Below are positions 17,503-27,791 of a stretch of 64,000 bases of DNA, piece by piece (the first letter of the stretch is position 1; each line of letters starts with the position of its first letter). This DNA comes from an uncultured Gammaproteobacteria bacterium. Its GTDB lineage: Bacteria; Pseudomonadota; Gammaproteobacteria; HK1. The position numbers and the translations under genes are program-made. The notes beneath the pieces are model-generated. The model was not told the DNA's origin and searched no databases. It saw only the letters and a program-made list of their open reading frames with translations. Where the stretch lies: assembly GCA_958295465.1 (NCBI GenBank), contig OY282353.1:4951001-5015000 (forward strand), in the 5' to 3' direction.

Positions 17503-17668
17503 CGCGCCTCCTCCGAGATCGGCGTTGCCCGATGGGCTTGCCGCGACACGGAAGCTCGGGCTGGCTCTCGACGACGGATTCGGGTCACGTGGCGCTCCGA
17601 TCATGCGCAACGCTCTGCATGGGACAGGGGTCGTCCCGGGAGTCCGGCGATTGGGGGCGCAGGCCGTT

Positions 17669-19171
<1,503 letters not shown>

Positions 19172-19174
19172 GGC

Positions 19175-19525
19175 TCAGCTTCCCCGGTAGGTCGAGTACC
19201 CGTAGGCGGAGAGCAGCAACGGGACGTGGTAGTGCTGGTCGGGGTCGGCGACACCGAAGCGGATGGGGATCTCGTCGAGGAAGAGCGGGTCCGCGCCGAC
19301 CCCGTGGCGCGCGCGGAGATACGCCCCGGCACGGAACCGCAGCTCGTAGCGCCCGGCAAGGAGCGCGCCGCCTTCGAGCAGGGGCGCATCCACCCGCCCG
19401 TCGGCGTTGGTGGTCACCGTCCTGAGCCGCCGTGCATCCTCGCCCACCGTCCACAGCTCGATGGCGAGGCCCGCGGCCGGCGTGCCCGCCATCGTGTCCA
19501 GCACATGGGTGGTCAGTCGACCCAT
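19175..19525 (-). CDS. uraH: 5-hydroxyisourate hydrolase (transthyretin-like)
   Basis: A 116-residue protein hydrolysing 5-hydroxyisourate made from urate by urate oxidase. It has the family start LTTHVLDTMAGTPAAG, the central GRYELRF and the invariant C-terminal YRGS. The start is ATG 19525 with GGTGGAG directly upstream. It sits three bases before xdhA; together they indicate purine breakdown through urate. No urate oxidase or OHCU decarboxylase gene is visible here. Confidence 0.93.
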   Translation of the reverse strand: MGRLTTHVLDTMAGTPAAGLAIELWTVGEDARRLRTVTTNADGRVDAPLLEGGALLAGRYELRFRAGAYLRARHGVGADPLFLDEIPIRFGVADPDQHYHVPLLLSAYGYSTYRGS

Positions 19526-19728
19526 CTCCACCAGCTCCCCTCTCGGTGGCTCGCGCCTCTCCTTCGGCGCCGGAGTCCACCATCGGACGATTATTCCAGC
19601 CGGAGACCGGAGATACAAAGCGGGCGCGGCCCACGGAGCAGGGCCGGGGAGAGGCAGGGCCGTCCACCTGGCCCCGGAGACCTCCCATTGCGGGAATCCG
19701 GACGCGGGCGGTACAGGAGGTCCGTAGA

Positions 19729-20235
19729 TCAGCCGTCGTTCACCTCGCGAAGCGCATCGAGCGTGGAACCGGCGATGCGATAGGCCTGGCCGAAGCCCTT
19801 GACGAAGACCCCGCGGCGAGGAACGAGGGCGAACATCCGGAAATCCGCGAGTGGACGAATGAGGCCGATCACCTCGCCGAACTTGCGCTCGAAGAGATCC
19901 ATGACCGCGTTCCAGCGTGCGGTGCCGCGCTCGACCTGCTCGGCGGCGCATTCGAACACCAAGCGGCGCCGGGCGAAGAGCTGGGCCGCCTCGGATTCGT
20001 CTTCGATGAGGAGGATGCTCGCACGGCCGTTCGCAGCGAGGTGGCCGGTATGCCGGGAGAGGTCGCTCACGCAGATGAAGAACGCGTTGTCCCCGGCGCG
20101 CACGAACGGCGCGTAGCTCGCCTCGGGCTCGCCGGTGGCGGAGGCGGTCGCCATTTGCAAGGTCTTGAAGCGGCCGAGGAAGACCGCCGCTTCTTCGGCC
20201 GTCTCGCCGATCAGCTCCCTGAACCGCTCGGTCAC
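19729..20235 (-). CDS. HugZ-like / pyridoxamine-5'-phosphate-oxidase-fold protein
   Basis: A 168-residue split-barrel protein. Motifs such as FKTLQMATASATGEPEASYAPFV, DLSRHTGHLAANGRASILLIEDE and MFALVPRRGVFVKGFGQAYRI match the HugZ-like group, some of whose members bind or degrade heme; others bind flavin. The start is GTG 20235 with GGGAGGAG eight bases upstream. It is about 200 bases upstream of uraH on the same strand; a link to purine breakdown is not obvious. Confidence 0.82.
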   Translation of the reverse strand: MTERFRELIGETAEEAAVFLGRFKTLQMATASATGEPEASYAPFVRAGDNAFFICVSDLSRHTGHLAANGRASILLIEDESEAAQLFARRRLVFECAAEQVERGTARWNAVMDLFERKFGEVIGLIRPLADFRMFALVPRRGVFVKGFGQAYRIAGSTLDALREVNDG

Positions 20236-20765
20236 GGGCGTTCTCCTCCCGGACCGTCGAGGTCCGGACGTGCTTCCCCATCGTCGGCAGTCCCCGGCGC
20301 ATCGCGGTTCGGGGCGGAGTCCGAGGCCCGCGTCCAGGCTCGACAAGGCGGCCCGGACGACACCGGCAGGCCGCGGACGGATGCCGCCTGTCCGGTTCGG
20401 CCCCGCTTCGGCAAGTGTACGGCGAGGCGCTCCGGGACGGGAATGATCGAGCGTCCGGCGAGGTCCATGATCATGCTGGCACACTGCCCGTCGATGGCGG
20501 CGCGGGCGGCGGCTCCTCACCCGCGAGCCACGACGCGACCTTCGGCGGTGTCCTCGACGCGCTCCATCGCGCGGCCGACGAGACGGGGAGAGGGTCTCGG
20601 GGAGTCGGGCGGGCTTGCCATGCGATCGGTGGTTCAGGGGGACGATTCAGGAGATGGATGCGATCCATTGTCACCGGTCGGAGACCATTCCGGGAAGTGT
20701 GGTCTCGGGCCGCCTTTCGAACCGTCGCCGCTCGCATGGCAGCTCGAATCGCGTAGATTCGCGGC
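20236..20765. other. 530 bp gap without a recognisable gene
   Basis: The gap lies between the divergent HugZ-like and nucleotidyltransferase genes. I found no frame with recognisable protein similarity. A small hairpin (CGAATC with GATTCG) lies just before the downstream start. Promoters for both flanking genes should be here, but I could not point to convincing ones. Confidence 0.4.
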
Positions 20766-21161
20766 ATGGACCGTAGCGCCCTGCTCGACCACCTCCGCGC
20801 CACCCACTTCGAATCCGGTGACCGGGGCCTCGCGCTATCCGCAGCGCGGCGCATCGCGCGGTTTCTCAAGCGGAACGGCGCACGACGAGTGATCGGCATC
20901 GGGTCCACCTTCGACCCGTGGCGGCCCTTCACCCATCGGTCGGACATCGATCTGGTCGTTGAAGGCATCGACCCTCGACGGTTCTACTCGGTATCGGCTC
21001 ACGCCGCCGCCATGACCGATTCCCGGCTCGATCTGATCCCCGCGGAATCGGCAACGCCCGCGCTGCGCCGCGGCGTTGGACGATCCGTTCACCTTCAAGC
21101 CGACGGCGGTGGCGTTCCGGGAATTCGCCCAGCCGTGGGACCCCATCGATTCGGCACTTGA
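20766..21161 (+). CDS. MNT-type nucleotidyltransferase domain protein, C terminus possibly scrambled
   Basis: Residues 35-75 hold the polymerase-beta-like minimal nucleotidyltransferase core: GIGSTFDPWRPFTHRSDIDLVVEG, where the GS and D-x-D residues bind nucleotide and metal. SRLDLIPAESATPALRR then fits the end of the domain. The last ~35 residues look like shadow sequence. The +1 frame from about 21073 instead reads ALDDPFTFKPTAVAFREF and on to a TGA at 21180, which looks more protein-like. Such proteins often act as antitoxins of HEPN partners; no HEPN gene is visible beside it. Confidence 0.6.
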   Translation: MDRSALLDHLRATHFESGDRGLALSAARRIARFLKRNGARRVIGIGSTFDPWRPFTHRSDIDLVVEGIDPRRFYSVSAHAAAMTDSRLDLIPAESATPALRRGVGRSVHLQADGGGVPGIRPAVGPHRFGT

Positions 21162-21231
21162 CCCACCGGCCCCGTCTCCATGAGACTCCGGTCGCCGGCG
21201 CGGATCGGTGAGCCCTCACCACTCTTGCGCC

Positions 21232-21867
21232 ATGCGCCGAGAACCCGGGAGCCAGACCTTGTTCGATCGCAACGCTCGACGAATCACCTCCGCCATCGCA
21301 GCGCTCGCCCTGGGAGGTCTCTCGACCGCTGCGCCCTCCGCCCATGCAGACGAATCCGATCGTCCGCGGGTGACCTTCGAGACCAGCCAGGGATCGTTCG
21401 TCCTGGAGCTCGACCGGGGCTCTTCGCCCGAAACGGTCGAGAATTTCCTCACCTATGTCCGTGACGGATTTTACGAAGGCACCATCTTTCACCGGGTGAT
21501 CGCGGGCTTCATGATCCAGGGTGGCGGCTTTACCCCGGAGCTCCGGCAATCGCAGACCCGCGCGCCCATCCGCAACGAAGCGGATCGGGGCGGCAAGAAC
21601 GACCGCGGATCGATCGCCATGGCTCGAACCTCCGATCCCCACTCCGCCACCGCGCAGTTCTTCATCAACGTCGCCGACAACGATTTCCTGAATCACCGCG
21701 GTCGCACCGCACAGGGTTGGGGCTATGCGGCCTTCGGGCGCGTCGTCGAAGGCATGGATACGGTGGATCGGATCGCCGCGGTGGAGACCGGTTCGCGCGG
21801 AATGTTCCAGGACGTGCCGCGGGAGACGGTCGTCATCCGGAAGACCCGGATACATCAGGACGATTGA
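21232..21867 (+). CDS. Periplasmic cyclophilin-type peptidyl-prolyl cis-trans isomerase
   Basis: A 211-residue protein. A signal peptide (ITSAIAALALGGLSTAAPSAHA, cleavage before DES) is followed by a complete cyclophilin domain: VTFETSQGSFVLEL, NFLTYVRDGFYEGTIFHRVI, GFMIQGGGF, NDRGSIAMAR, ATAQFFINVADNDFLN and WGYAAFGRVVEGMDTVD. It catalyses proline isomerisation during folding of exported proteins (PpiA-like). The start ATG 21232 is one of several in-frame candidates and gives the best signal peptide. Confidence 0.92.
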   Translation: MRREPGSQTLFDRNARRITSAIAALALGGLSTAAPSAHADESDRPRVTFETSQGSFVLELDRGSSPETVENFLTYVRDGFYEGTIFHRVIAGFMIQGGGFTPELRQSQTRAPIRNEADRGGKNDRGSIAMARTSDPHSATAQFFINVADNDFLNHRGRTAQGWGYAAFGRVVEGMDTVDRIAAVETGSRGMFQDVPRETVVIRKTRIHQDD

Positions 21868-22069
21868 CGGGCGGGCGCCGGCCACGCCTGCCGGCGCATG
21901 TGGCGGTCCTCGCGCCCCCGCCACGGGCGCCGGCGGCCATGAACGACCGGCTCGCGCATGACGGGCCAGCCATGTCCACCGCAAGCACCAGCATATCCGG
22001 CAACCTCGTGATCCTGCTCCCGCTCCTGCATGGCCGGAGCCTGATGCCCGCTCCGATCCAGGAAACGGC

Positions 22070-23953
22070 ATGTCCTGGGAACGCGGCATCCCCGGAGGAT
22101 ACGGCGTCAATCATCCGGCAGCCTGTCACCCCATTCCTCTTGCCAGCGTCGTGAACGACGACCGGTCCGCGCACTACGCGAGCCGTATCGCGGCGGCGGG
22201 CTCCGCCGATGCGCGAGCGGATCTCGCCGCCCGCTGGATCCTGGCGGAGTTCGACGCCTACTACGTCGAGTCGCGCAACATCCCCAACCTCGCGAAATCC
22301 GCCTTCGAGCGGCGCGACCCCGCCACGTCGCTGGACCTGAGCCGGCGGCGGCTCTCGGTGTACAGCGTCAGCGCGCTCGCGCTCGCGCGGCGCCTGCGCG
22401 AAGCGCTGCCGTCGGTCGCCGAGGACGAGACGTTCTGGAAGCAGATCGAGGCCCGCTACCTCACCTCGATCGAAGGACGCTACGAATCGGACCTCGCCTT
22501 CGCCTACATCCATTCCGCGCGACGGATGACGTACGAAGGCAGGTGGAAGCCGGTGGAGTACGCGTTCCTGCACCATCGCGAACCCGAGAGCGAGCGCTCC
22601 GCCGCGGTACGGATCGATTTTCCGATCGCTCCCGGTGCGGCTCTCGCTGCGCTCATCGATCGCGTCCTCGACGTCCCGCGCTTCGAGCGGCCCTGGCGCG
22701 ACCGCGACGGCGACGTCCGGCGTGTCGTGGAGCGACTGGAGTCGATATTCGGCGACCGCACGCGCCGGCCCGTCGAGATCCAGATGACCGACGCCGGGTT
22801 CTTCCGCAACCGCGGCGCGTACGTCGTCGGCCGGATCGTGTTCGACGATTCGAGCGCGATGCCGCTCATCCTGGCCCTGCTCAACCATGATGCCGGGATC
22901 TACGTGCAGGCGGTGCTCGCCGGCGAGGCCGACGCACACAACCTCTTCAGCTCCACCCTCGCCAACTTCCACGTCACCAACAGCCACTACCACGAGCTCG
23001 CCGCGTTCCTGCACACCGTGATGCCGACCCGGCGTCTCGGGCTGCACTACTCGACGATCGGGTTCAACCACGTCGGCAAGGTCGCGGTGATGAACGAGCT
23101 GCGCGAAGAGCTGGCGACCCACGGGGAGGTGTTCACCACCGCGGTCGGGTTCCGCGGCTCGGTCGCCATCGGGTTCGCGGCGCCGTCGTCGGATTACAAC
23201 CTGAAGGTGATCCGCGACATTCCCACGGACCAGTACAAATGGGGGGAGTTTCCCGGCATCGGGGCGGTGCTCGACAAGTACCGCCGCGTGCATGAGATCG
23301 ACCGCACCGGATCCATGCTCGACAACATCATCTACTACAACCTGGAGCTCGACCCCGCGTGGTTCGAGCCGGAGCTCCTCGCGGAGCTTCTGCGGGACGC
23401 GGGCGAGAGCGTATCGTTGCGCGACGACGCGGTGATCCTGAAACACCTCATCGTCCAGCGCCGGGTGCGGCCGCTGCCCGTGTTTCTGCGCGATGCGACG
23501 CCGGAGGAGGCCCGTGAGGTCATCGTCAATCTCGGGCACTGCATCAAGAACAACGCCGCGGCGAACGTCTTCAACAAGGACCTCGATGCGCGCAACTATG
23601 GGGTCAGCCGCTTCCAGAAGGTCTTTCTGTTCGACTATGACGCTCTCGAGCCGCTCACCCGGGTGAAGGTCCGGTCGAACGTCGGGCGGTTCGACGGCGA
23701 GGACGACGTCCCCGACTGGTTCTACGAGGACGGCGTCATCTTCCTGCCCGAGGAGATCGAGTCGGGCTTCCGCATCCACGACCGGGGGCTGCGGCGGTTG
23801 TTCCGGGACGTGCACGGCGATCTCCTGACCACCGGATACTGGGAGCGCATGCAGCACGATCTCGACCAGGGACAGGTGCCCAGCATCCGGCTCTACCCCG
23901 AGCGGCGAAAGCTCGATCACCCGGGCTGGCCGGACGCACCGGCCGGAGAGTGA
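22070..23953 (+). CDS. aceK: Isocitrate dehydrogenase kinase/phosphatase
   Basis: Full-length AceK, the bifunctional enzyme that phosphorylates and dephosphorylates isocitrate dehydrogenase to divert carbon into the glyoxylate shunt. Diagnostic segments are VYSVSALALARRL, FFRNRGAYVVGRI, FNHVGKVAVMNELREEL, GSVAIGFAAPSSDYNLKVIRD and VFLFDYDALEPLT. I kept ATG 22070 because AGGAAA precedes it. GTG 22151, closer to where homology begins (DDRSAHYASRIAA), is equally plausible and gives 600 residues. No aceA/aceB lie next to it. Confidence 0.95.
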   Translation: MSWERGIPGGYGVNHPAACHPIPLASVVNDDRSAHYASRIAAAGSADARADLAARWILAEFDAYYVESRNIPNLAKSAFERRDPATSLDLSRRRLSVYSVSALALARRLREALPSVAEDETFWKQIEARYLTSIEGRYESDLAFAYIHSARRMTYEGRWKPVEYAFLHHREPESERSAAVRIDFPIAPGAALAALIDRVLDVPRFERPWRDRDGDVRRVVERLESIFGDRTRRPVEIQMTDAGFFRNRGAYVVGRIVFDDSSAMPLILALLNHDAGIYVQAVLAGEADAHNLFSSTLANFHVTNSHYHELAAFLHTVMPTRRLGLHYSTIGFNHVGKVAVMNELREELATHGEVFTTAVGFRGSVAIGFAAPSSDYNLKVIRDIPTDQYKWGEFPGIGAVLDKYRRVHEIDRTGSMLDNIIYYNLELDPAWFEPELLAELLRDAGESVSLRDDAVILKHLIVQRRVRPLPVFLRDATPEEAREVIVNLGHCIKNNAAANVFNKDLDARNYGVSRFQKVFLFDYDALEPLTRVKVRSNVGRFDGEDDVPDWFYEDGVIFLPEEIESGFRIHDRGLRRLFRDVHGDLLTTGYWERMQHDLDQGQVPSIRLYPERRKLDHPGWPDAPAGE

Positions 23954-24034
23954 GTCCCGCGCCACGGTGCTCGACCGAGGAACCGAGTCTTCGAAGTCTG
24001 CGCGGGCGGAAAGCGGATGGCCCGGCCCGGCGCC

Positions 24035-25393
24035 TCAGTATCCCAGCGTGTTCTCGTGCGCCCAATTGGGACCCTCCGGACTCAGGTCACCGATTGGGAC
24101 GGCAAACGCATCGGCCACGAGGTCCGCGACGTTGCCGCCGGTCAGGGAGTGCAGGAACGCTTCGAGGTCCTGCTTCTCCCACTCCATCAGGCCCAGGGGG
24201 CGGATCAGCGGTGACAGCAGCTCGTTGGGCACGCCTCCCCGATCGTAGAAGTCGATGACCTCGCGCAGAGTGTCGAAACGGCCGTTGTGCATGTAGGGAG
24301 CGGTCAGCGAGACGTTGCGCAGGGTCTGGGTGCGGAACTTCCAGCGGTCGCCGGGATCCTCGGTGATCCGGTAAAGGCCCAGGTCGTTGGGAAGCCTCTG
24401 CTGCGTCACCGCATCGATGGACGCCCGGGAAAGGTCGGCGAACACCCCGGGGGCAAGCTGGACCCGGGTGGTGTCCGGTTCGTTCCCGCCCACCGATGCC
24501 GCGTAGCCGAGGCCGGTGTTGTGGAACCGGTGGTCGATGAACAGGGCATGGTCCTCTCGCACCCGATGGCAGACGATGCACTGCGCCTTGCCGGAGAAGA
24601 GCGCGAACCCGCGCTTGACGGATTCATCCACCGCGTCCGCTCGGCCATCGAAATACCATCGGTCGAAAGGCGAGTCGGCGGCCAGCAGGGTTCGCTGGTA
24701 GCTGGCCAGCGCCTGGCCGATGGTCAGGACGTCCGGCCCGCGGCCATCGAATGCCCGCTCGAACATCCCCTCGTAGTCGCGCATGCGCCGGAGCTTCCTG
24801 ATCACGTAGCCGATGGACGGTGCCGCCATCTCGTTGTGGGCGGTCATCGGCTGCCAGACCTGGTTCTCCAGGCTGATCTCCCGGCCGTCCAGGAACAGGT
24901 GCTTCTGGTACGCGACGTTGTACAGGGTGGGTGAGTTGCGCAGCACCGAACGCCCTTCGACGCCGACCGGGGTGCGCAGCTCGTTGTTGGTGAACCCCTG
25001 CTCGGGGATGTGGCAGGTGGCGCAGGAGAGCGTGTCGTTGATCGACAGGCGGCGATCGAAGAACAGCTTGCGCCCGAGTTCGATCTTGGTACGGGTCAGG
25101 GGATTGTCCGCGGGGACCGGAACCGGCGGCAGGCCGAGCGGAGGGTCCAGCGCGAACCGGATCAGGTCCTTCCTGGCTCCCCGCCGGTCCAGCAGGCTGC
25201 GTGATCGGGTACGGTAGTCGGCGCGCTCGTAGCCTTCCTTGACGTCGCCGGGGCCGCGGGCCTGGCTCTCGTCGAATGCCCGCCCGGTGTCCAGCTCGCC
25301 GCTGGTTCGCGCGGACGCCTGGACGGCGATCAGCCCGGCGACCAGCACGCCCCGGGCGAGGGCGTGAAGGCCGGCTCGTGCCGCGTGCCGCAT
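24035..25393 (-). CDS. Di-heme cytochrome c peroxidase/MauG-family protein
   Basis: A 452-residue exported protein with a signal peptide (LHALARGVLVAGLIAVQASA) and two c-type heme motifs, SCATCHIPEQGFT near residue 120 and QCIVCHRVREDHA near residue 270, typical of the CcpA/MauG family. LYNVAYQKHLFLDGR and FKTQTLRNV-like FRTQTLRNVSLTAPYMHNGRFDTL are further family marks. As the third gene after mtoX and SCO1/SenC it probably takes part in maturing the methanethiol oxidase cofactor, as proposed for this conserved cluster, rather than in peroxide removal. Confidence 0.9.
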   Translation of the reverse strand: MRHAARAGLHALARGVLVAGLIAVQASARTSGELDTGRAFDESQARGPGDVKEGYERADYRTRSRSLLDRRGARKDLIRFALDPPLGLPPVPVPADNPLTRTKIELGRKLFFDRRLSINDTLSCATCHIPEQGFTNNELRTPVGVEGRSVLRNSPTLYNVAYQKHLFLDGREISLENQVWQPMTAHNEMAAPSIGYVIRKLRRMRDYEGMFERAFDGRGPDVLTIGQALASYQRTLLAADSPFDRWYFDGRADAVDESVKRGFALFSGKAQCIVCHRVREDHALFIDHRFHNTGLGYAASVGGNEPDTTRVQLAPGVFADLSRASIDAVTQQRLPNDLGLYRITEDPGDRWKFRTQTLRNVSLTAPYMHNGRFDTLREVIDFYDRGGVPNELLSPLIRPLGLMEWEKQDLEAFLHSLTGGNVADLVADAFAVPIGDLSPEGPNWAHENTLGY

Positions 25394-25400
25394 GGGAACC

Positions 25401-26195
25401 TCAACCGGAGGAAGACTCCGGAAGCAGAGTCTCCAGATCGTTCATCAGGATGTCCGGGTGGAGGAATCCGGTGCTGTAGATGTTGCGAACCCGCCGCTTG
25501 CGATCGATCAGGAACACCCGCAACAGGTGGGCGAACTCTCCGGTGTAGACGCCGTGCTCGTCGTACTCGCGCAGCGTGTACTGCCCGTAACCGTCGAGGA
25601 TGGGCTGCAGGTCGGCCCGATCGCGGGTGGTCAGGAACCGCCATTCGACGCGGTCGTCCTCGATCTTCGGCCGGTAAGCCCGCATGGCCTCGGGGGTGTC
25701 GTTGTCGGGATCGAAGGAGAGCGAGATGAGGCGGGTGGTCCCGGCCAGCTCCGGATGCTGCTTCAACCGGGCGCGCAGCAGGTGGAAGACGGCCTTGGCC
25801 AGCGGGCAGCCGTTGACGTCCGTGCACCGGGTGTAGACGAAGCTCAACAGGACGAGCCGGTCTCCCATCAGGTCGAACAGGTGCGCGGGGGTGGCGTCCT
25901 CGCGCAGCACCCGGCCGTCGGTGGCGGGCATGATCGGCGGCAGCCGGTAGGTCCCGGGGGCGGGAGCCTCGTAGCTCAGGATTCCCCAGCCGGGGGCGAG
26001 GATCTCGGGACGCGGGTCATGGGCCGGCGCCGCCTGGCTCACTACCGCCGCTGCAAGCAGCAGGAGGGTGCGGGCCGGCTTGCCCGGAAGTATCGGTCTC
26101 GTCACGCCGATTCCGAATCGCGTGCGAGACGCGAGCACCGGCGCGGCCACCTCCACTCCCAACGCGCCGGCGGGGAAGGAACGGGCCTGCTCCAT
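25401..26195 (-). CDS. SCO1/SenC-family copper chaperone/thioredoxin-fold protein
   Basis: A thioredoxin-fold SCO protein. The hydrophobic segment TLLLLAAAVVSQAAPAHD is a signal peptide or anchor. The metal-site motif reads SFVYTRCTDVNGCPLAKA (C-x5-C variant of the usual C-x3-C region), with ISLSFDPDNDTPEAM and the conserved histidine in GEFAHLLRVFLID. It probably inserts copper into the neighbouring methanethiol oxidase. ATG 26195 is used; GTG 26105 would place the signal peptide right at the N terminus and may be the true start. Seven bases separate its stop from the MauG-like start. Confidence 0.87.
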   Translation of the reverse strand: MEQARSFPAGALGVEVAAPVLASRTRFGIGVTRPILPGKPARTLLLLAAAVVSQAAPAHDPRPEILAPGWGILSYEAPAPGTYRLPPIMPATDGRVLREDATPAHLFDLMGDRLVLLSFVYTRCTDVNGCPLAKAVFHLLRARLKQHPELAGTTRLISLSFDPDNDTPEAMRAYRPKIEDDRVEWRFLTTRDRADLQPILDGYGQYTLREYDEHGVYTGEFAHLLRVFLIDRKRRVRNIYSTGFLHPDILMNDLETLLPESSSG

Positions 26196-26286
26196 GCGAG
26201 CCACCTCACGCAGCAGCCGCCCTGGCATCCAGGGCGGCTTTCGAACCTTCCACGACGTTTGCCCGCGGTCAGTGGGCGCCTCGGGG

Positions 26287-27633
26287 CTACTGAACCACCG
26301 CGGCCAGTCGCGTTTCGCCGGCAGGCCGTTTGCCATACAGTGCATACGCGCCGAACCGCATCTGGTGCGAGCGCCCAAGGCCCTCCTTGTAGAAGTCGAC
26401 CGTCCACTGGTGTTTCAGCTCGTTGCCGTCCCAGTGGTAGAGCTTCACGTACTGCTCGTCGGCGTCCCCGGTCTTGTCCCAGTTGCCGAGCAGGGAGCTC
26501 GAGAAGTAGACGCGCTTCCCGTCCCAGCTCTGGGAGACCATGTTGATCTGGCTGCCGATCGTCTTCTCATAGACTTGCTTCGGCGCGTGCGGGTCCGAGA
26601 TGTCGAAGTACCGGGCCTTGCCTTCCATGAACGTATCGACCCACAGCCCCTTGTCGTCCGCGGTGATCGAGATGTCCACCGGCAGCGGAATCGTGGAAGG
26701 ATCGCCGATGTCCGCGACCGCCTTGGCCTGCCACTCGCCTGCGTCATCCTCGTAGATCAGCCAGATCTGGGAGGTCAGCGCGGTGCTGGTGAAGCAGTAG
26801 CGATGGTCCGGATCCCACGCACAGCGGATCTCCAGCGGCGTCCCCGGTACGTCCAGCACCTTCAGCGGCTTGCGGGCGTGCATGTCCCACACCACCATGG
26901 TGTGGCCGAAGCGCTGCATGGCCGCGCTGTCCTGCAGCATCGTTCCGAAGTCCATCATGTAGTTGGACCAGCCGGTGAACGAGGAAGTCAGCATGATGTT
27001 GAGGTCCGCCCTCACCCGCACGTCGTAGCCATACCCGTCCGCGAGCTTGCCGGACTTGACGGCCCCCATCAGATCCGCGTCGGTCGGGATCCAGTGGGTC
27101 GCGATGTACTCGCCGTTGTTGTTGTATTCGGCCATGCCCGTGCGCCCGCCATGATCGACGTTGTTCGAGAGCGCCGTGATCATCATGCGTCCCGGCAGGG
27201 CGTAGAACGTATGCGGGCCGACCAGTCCCCCGGTGCTCTCGACGAAGTCGGTGATGACCTTGTGCAGCACGGGCTTGCCGGGATCGGTATGGATGTCGAA
27301 CACGAAGATCTTGTTGGTGTCGAGACCGCCGGCCCACAGGTACTTGCGGTCGTCGCTCAACCCGGAATGATGTGCCTCGTTGCGCCCGCCCACGGACAGC
27401 GAGCCGACCACCCGGCCATAGGTGTCGGAGCCGGGCCTGGTGTCGATGGTGACCAGCTTGTCCTGCTCGTCCCCGATGCCTTCGACACCCAGGGTCCAGA
27501 CGTAGACGTAGTCTTCCTGGCCCTGGATCTTGGCAATGTACGGCGACATGCAGGTTTCGTCGGCCTGTGCCGGCAGGCAGAACACCATCGCCGCGGCCAT
27601 TGCCAGGTATCTGCATAGTGCGATCGCTTTCAT
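26287..27633 (-). CDS. mtoX: Methanethiol oxidase (selenium-binding protein SBP56 family)
   Basis: A 448-residue periplasmic enzyme that oxidises methanethiol to formaldehyde, sulfide and peroxide. It has a signal peptide (MVFCLPAQA-DE), then ETCMSPYIAKIQGQEDYVYVWTLG, HHSGLSDDRKYLWAGGLDTNKI, GGLVGPHTFYALPGRMMI, HGGRTGMAEYNNNGEYI and FGHTMVVWDMHARKPL, all SBP56/MtoX signatures of a beta-propeller. ATG 27633 follows GGGGAGAAG. The order mtoX-SCO1/SenC-mauG is the arrangement described for genuine bacterial methanethiol oxidases, which makes this call stronger than the generic selenium-binding-protein label. It implies use of methylated sulfur compounds. Confidence 0.92.
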   Translation of the reverse strand: MKAIALCRYLAMAAAMVFCLPAQADETCMSPYIAKIQGQEDYVYVWTLGVEGIGDEQDKLVTIDTRPGSDTYGRVVGSLSVGGRNEAHHSGLSDDRKYLWAGGLDTNKIFVFDIHTDPGKPVLHKVITDFVESTGGLVGPHTFYALPGRMMITALSNNVDHGGRTGMAEYNNNGEYIATHWIPTDADLMGAVKSGKLADGYGYDVRVRADLNIMLTSSFTGWSNYMMDFGTMLQDSAAMQRFGHTMVVWDMHARKPLKVLDVPGTPLEIRCAWDPDHRYCFTSTALTSQIWLIYEDDAGEWQAKAVADIGDPSTIPLPVDISITADDKGLWVDTFMEGKARYFDISDPHAPKQVYEKTIGSQINMVSQSWDGKRVYFSSSLLGNWDKTGDADEQYVKLYHWDGNELKHQWTVDFYKEGLGRSHQMRFGAYALYGKRPAGETRLAAVVQ

Positions 27634-27791
27634 CGCTCTTCTCCCCTTGTCATGCTGAACAGCAACCCTCATGGAACGGGCCATCCGCCGACCGGCGACG
27701 GCCCCGGCATGAGTCCCGCCGCCAACCATATACCCCGCGGGTGCATGGAGGAAGTGGCACACCCTCGTGCAGGGCAGCTCCGTCGACCCGC

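Noticed and set aside
26287..27633. MtoX as a selenocysteine protein because of the name selenium-binding protein
   Set aside because: The frame has no internal UGA, and SBP56 proteins do not contain genetically encoded selenocysteine.
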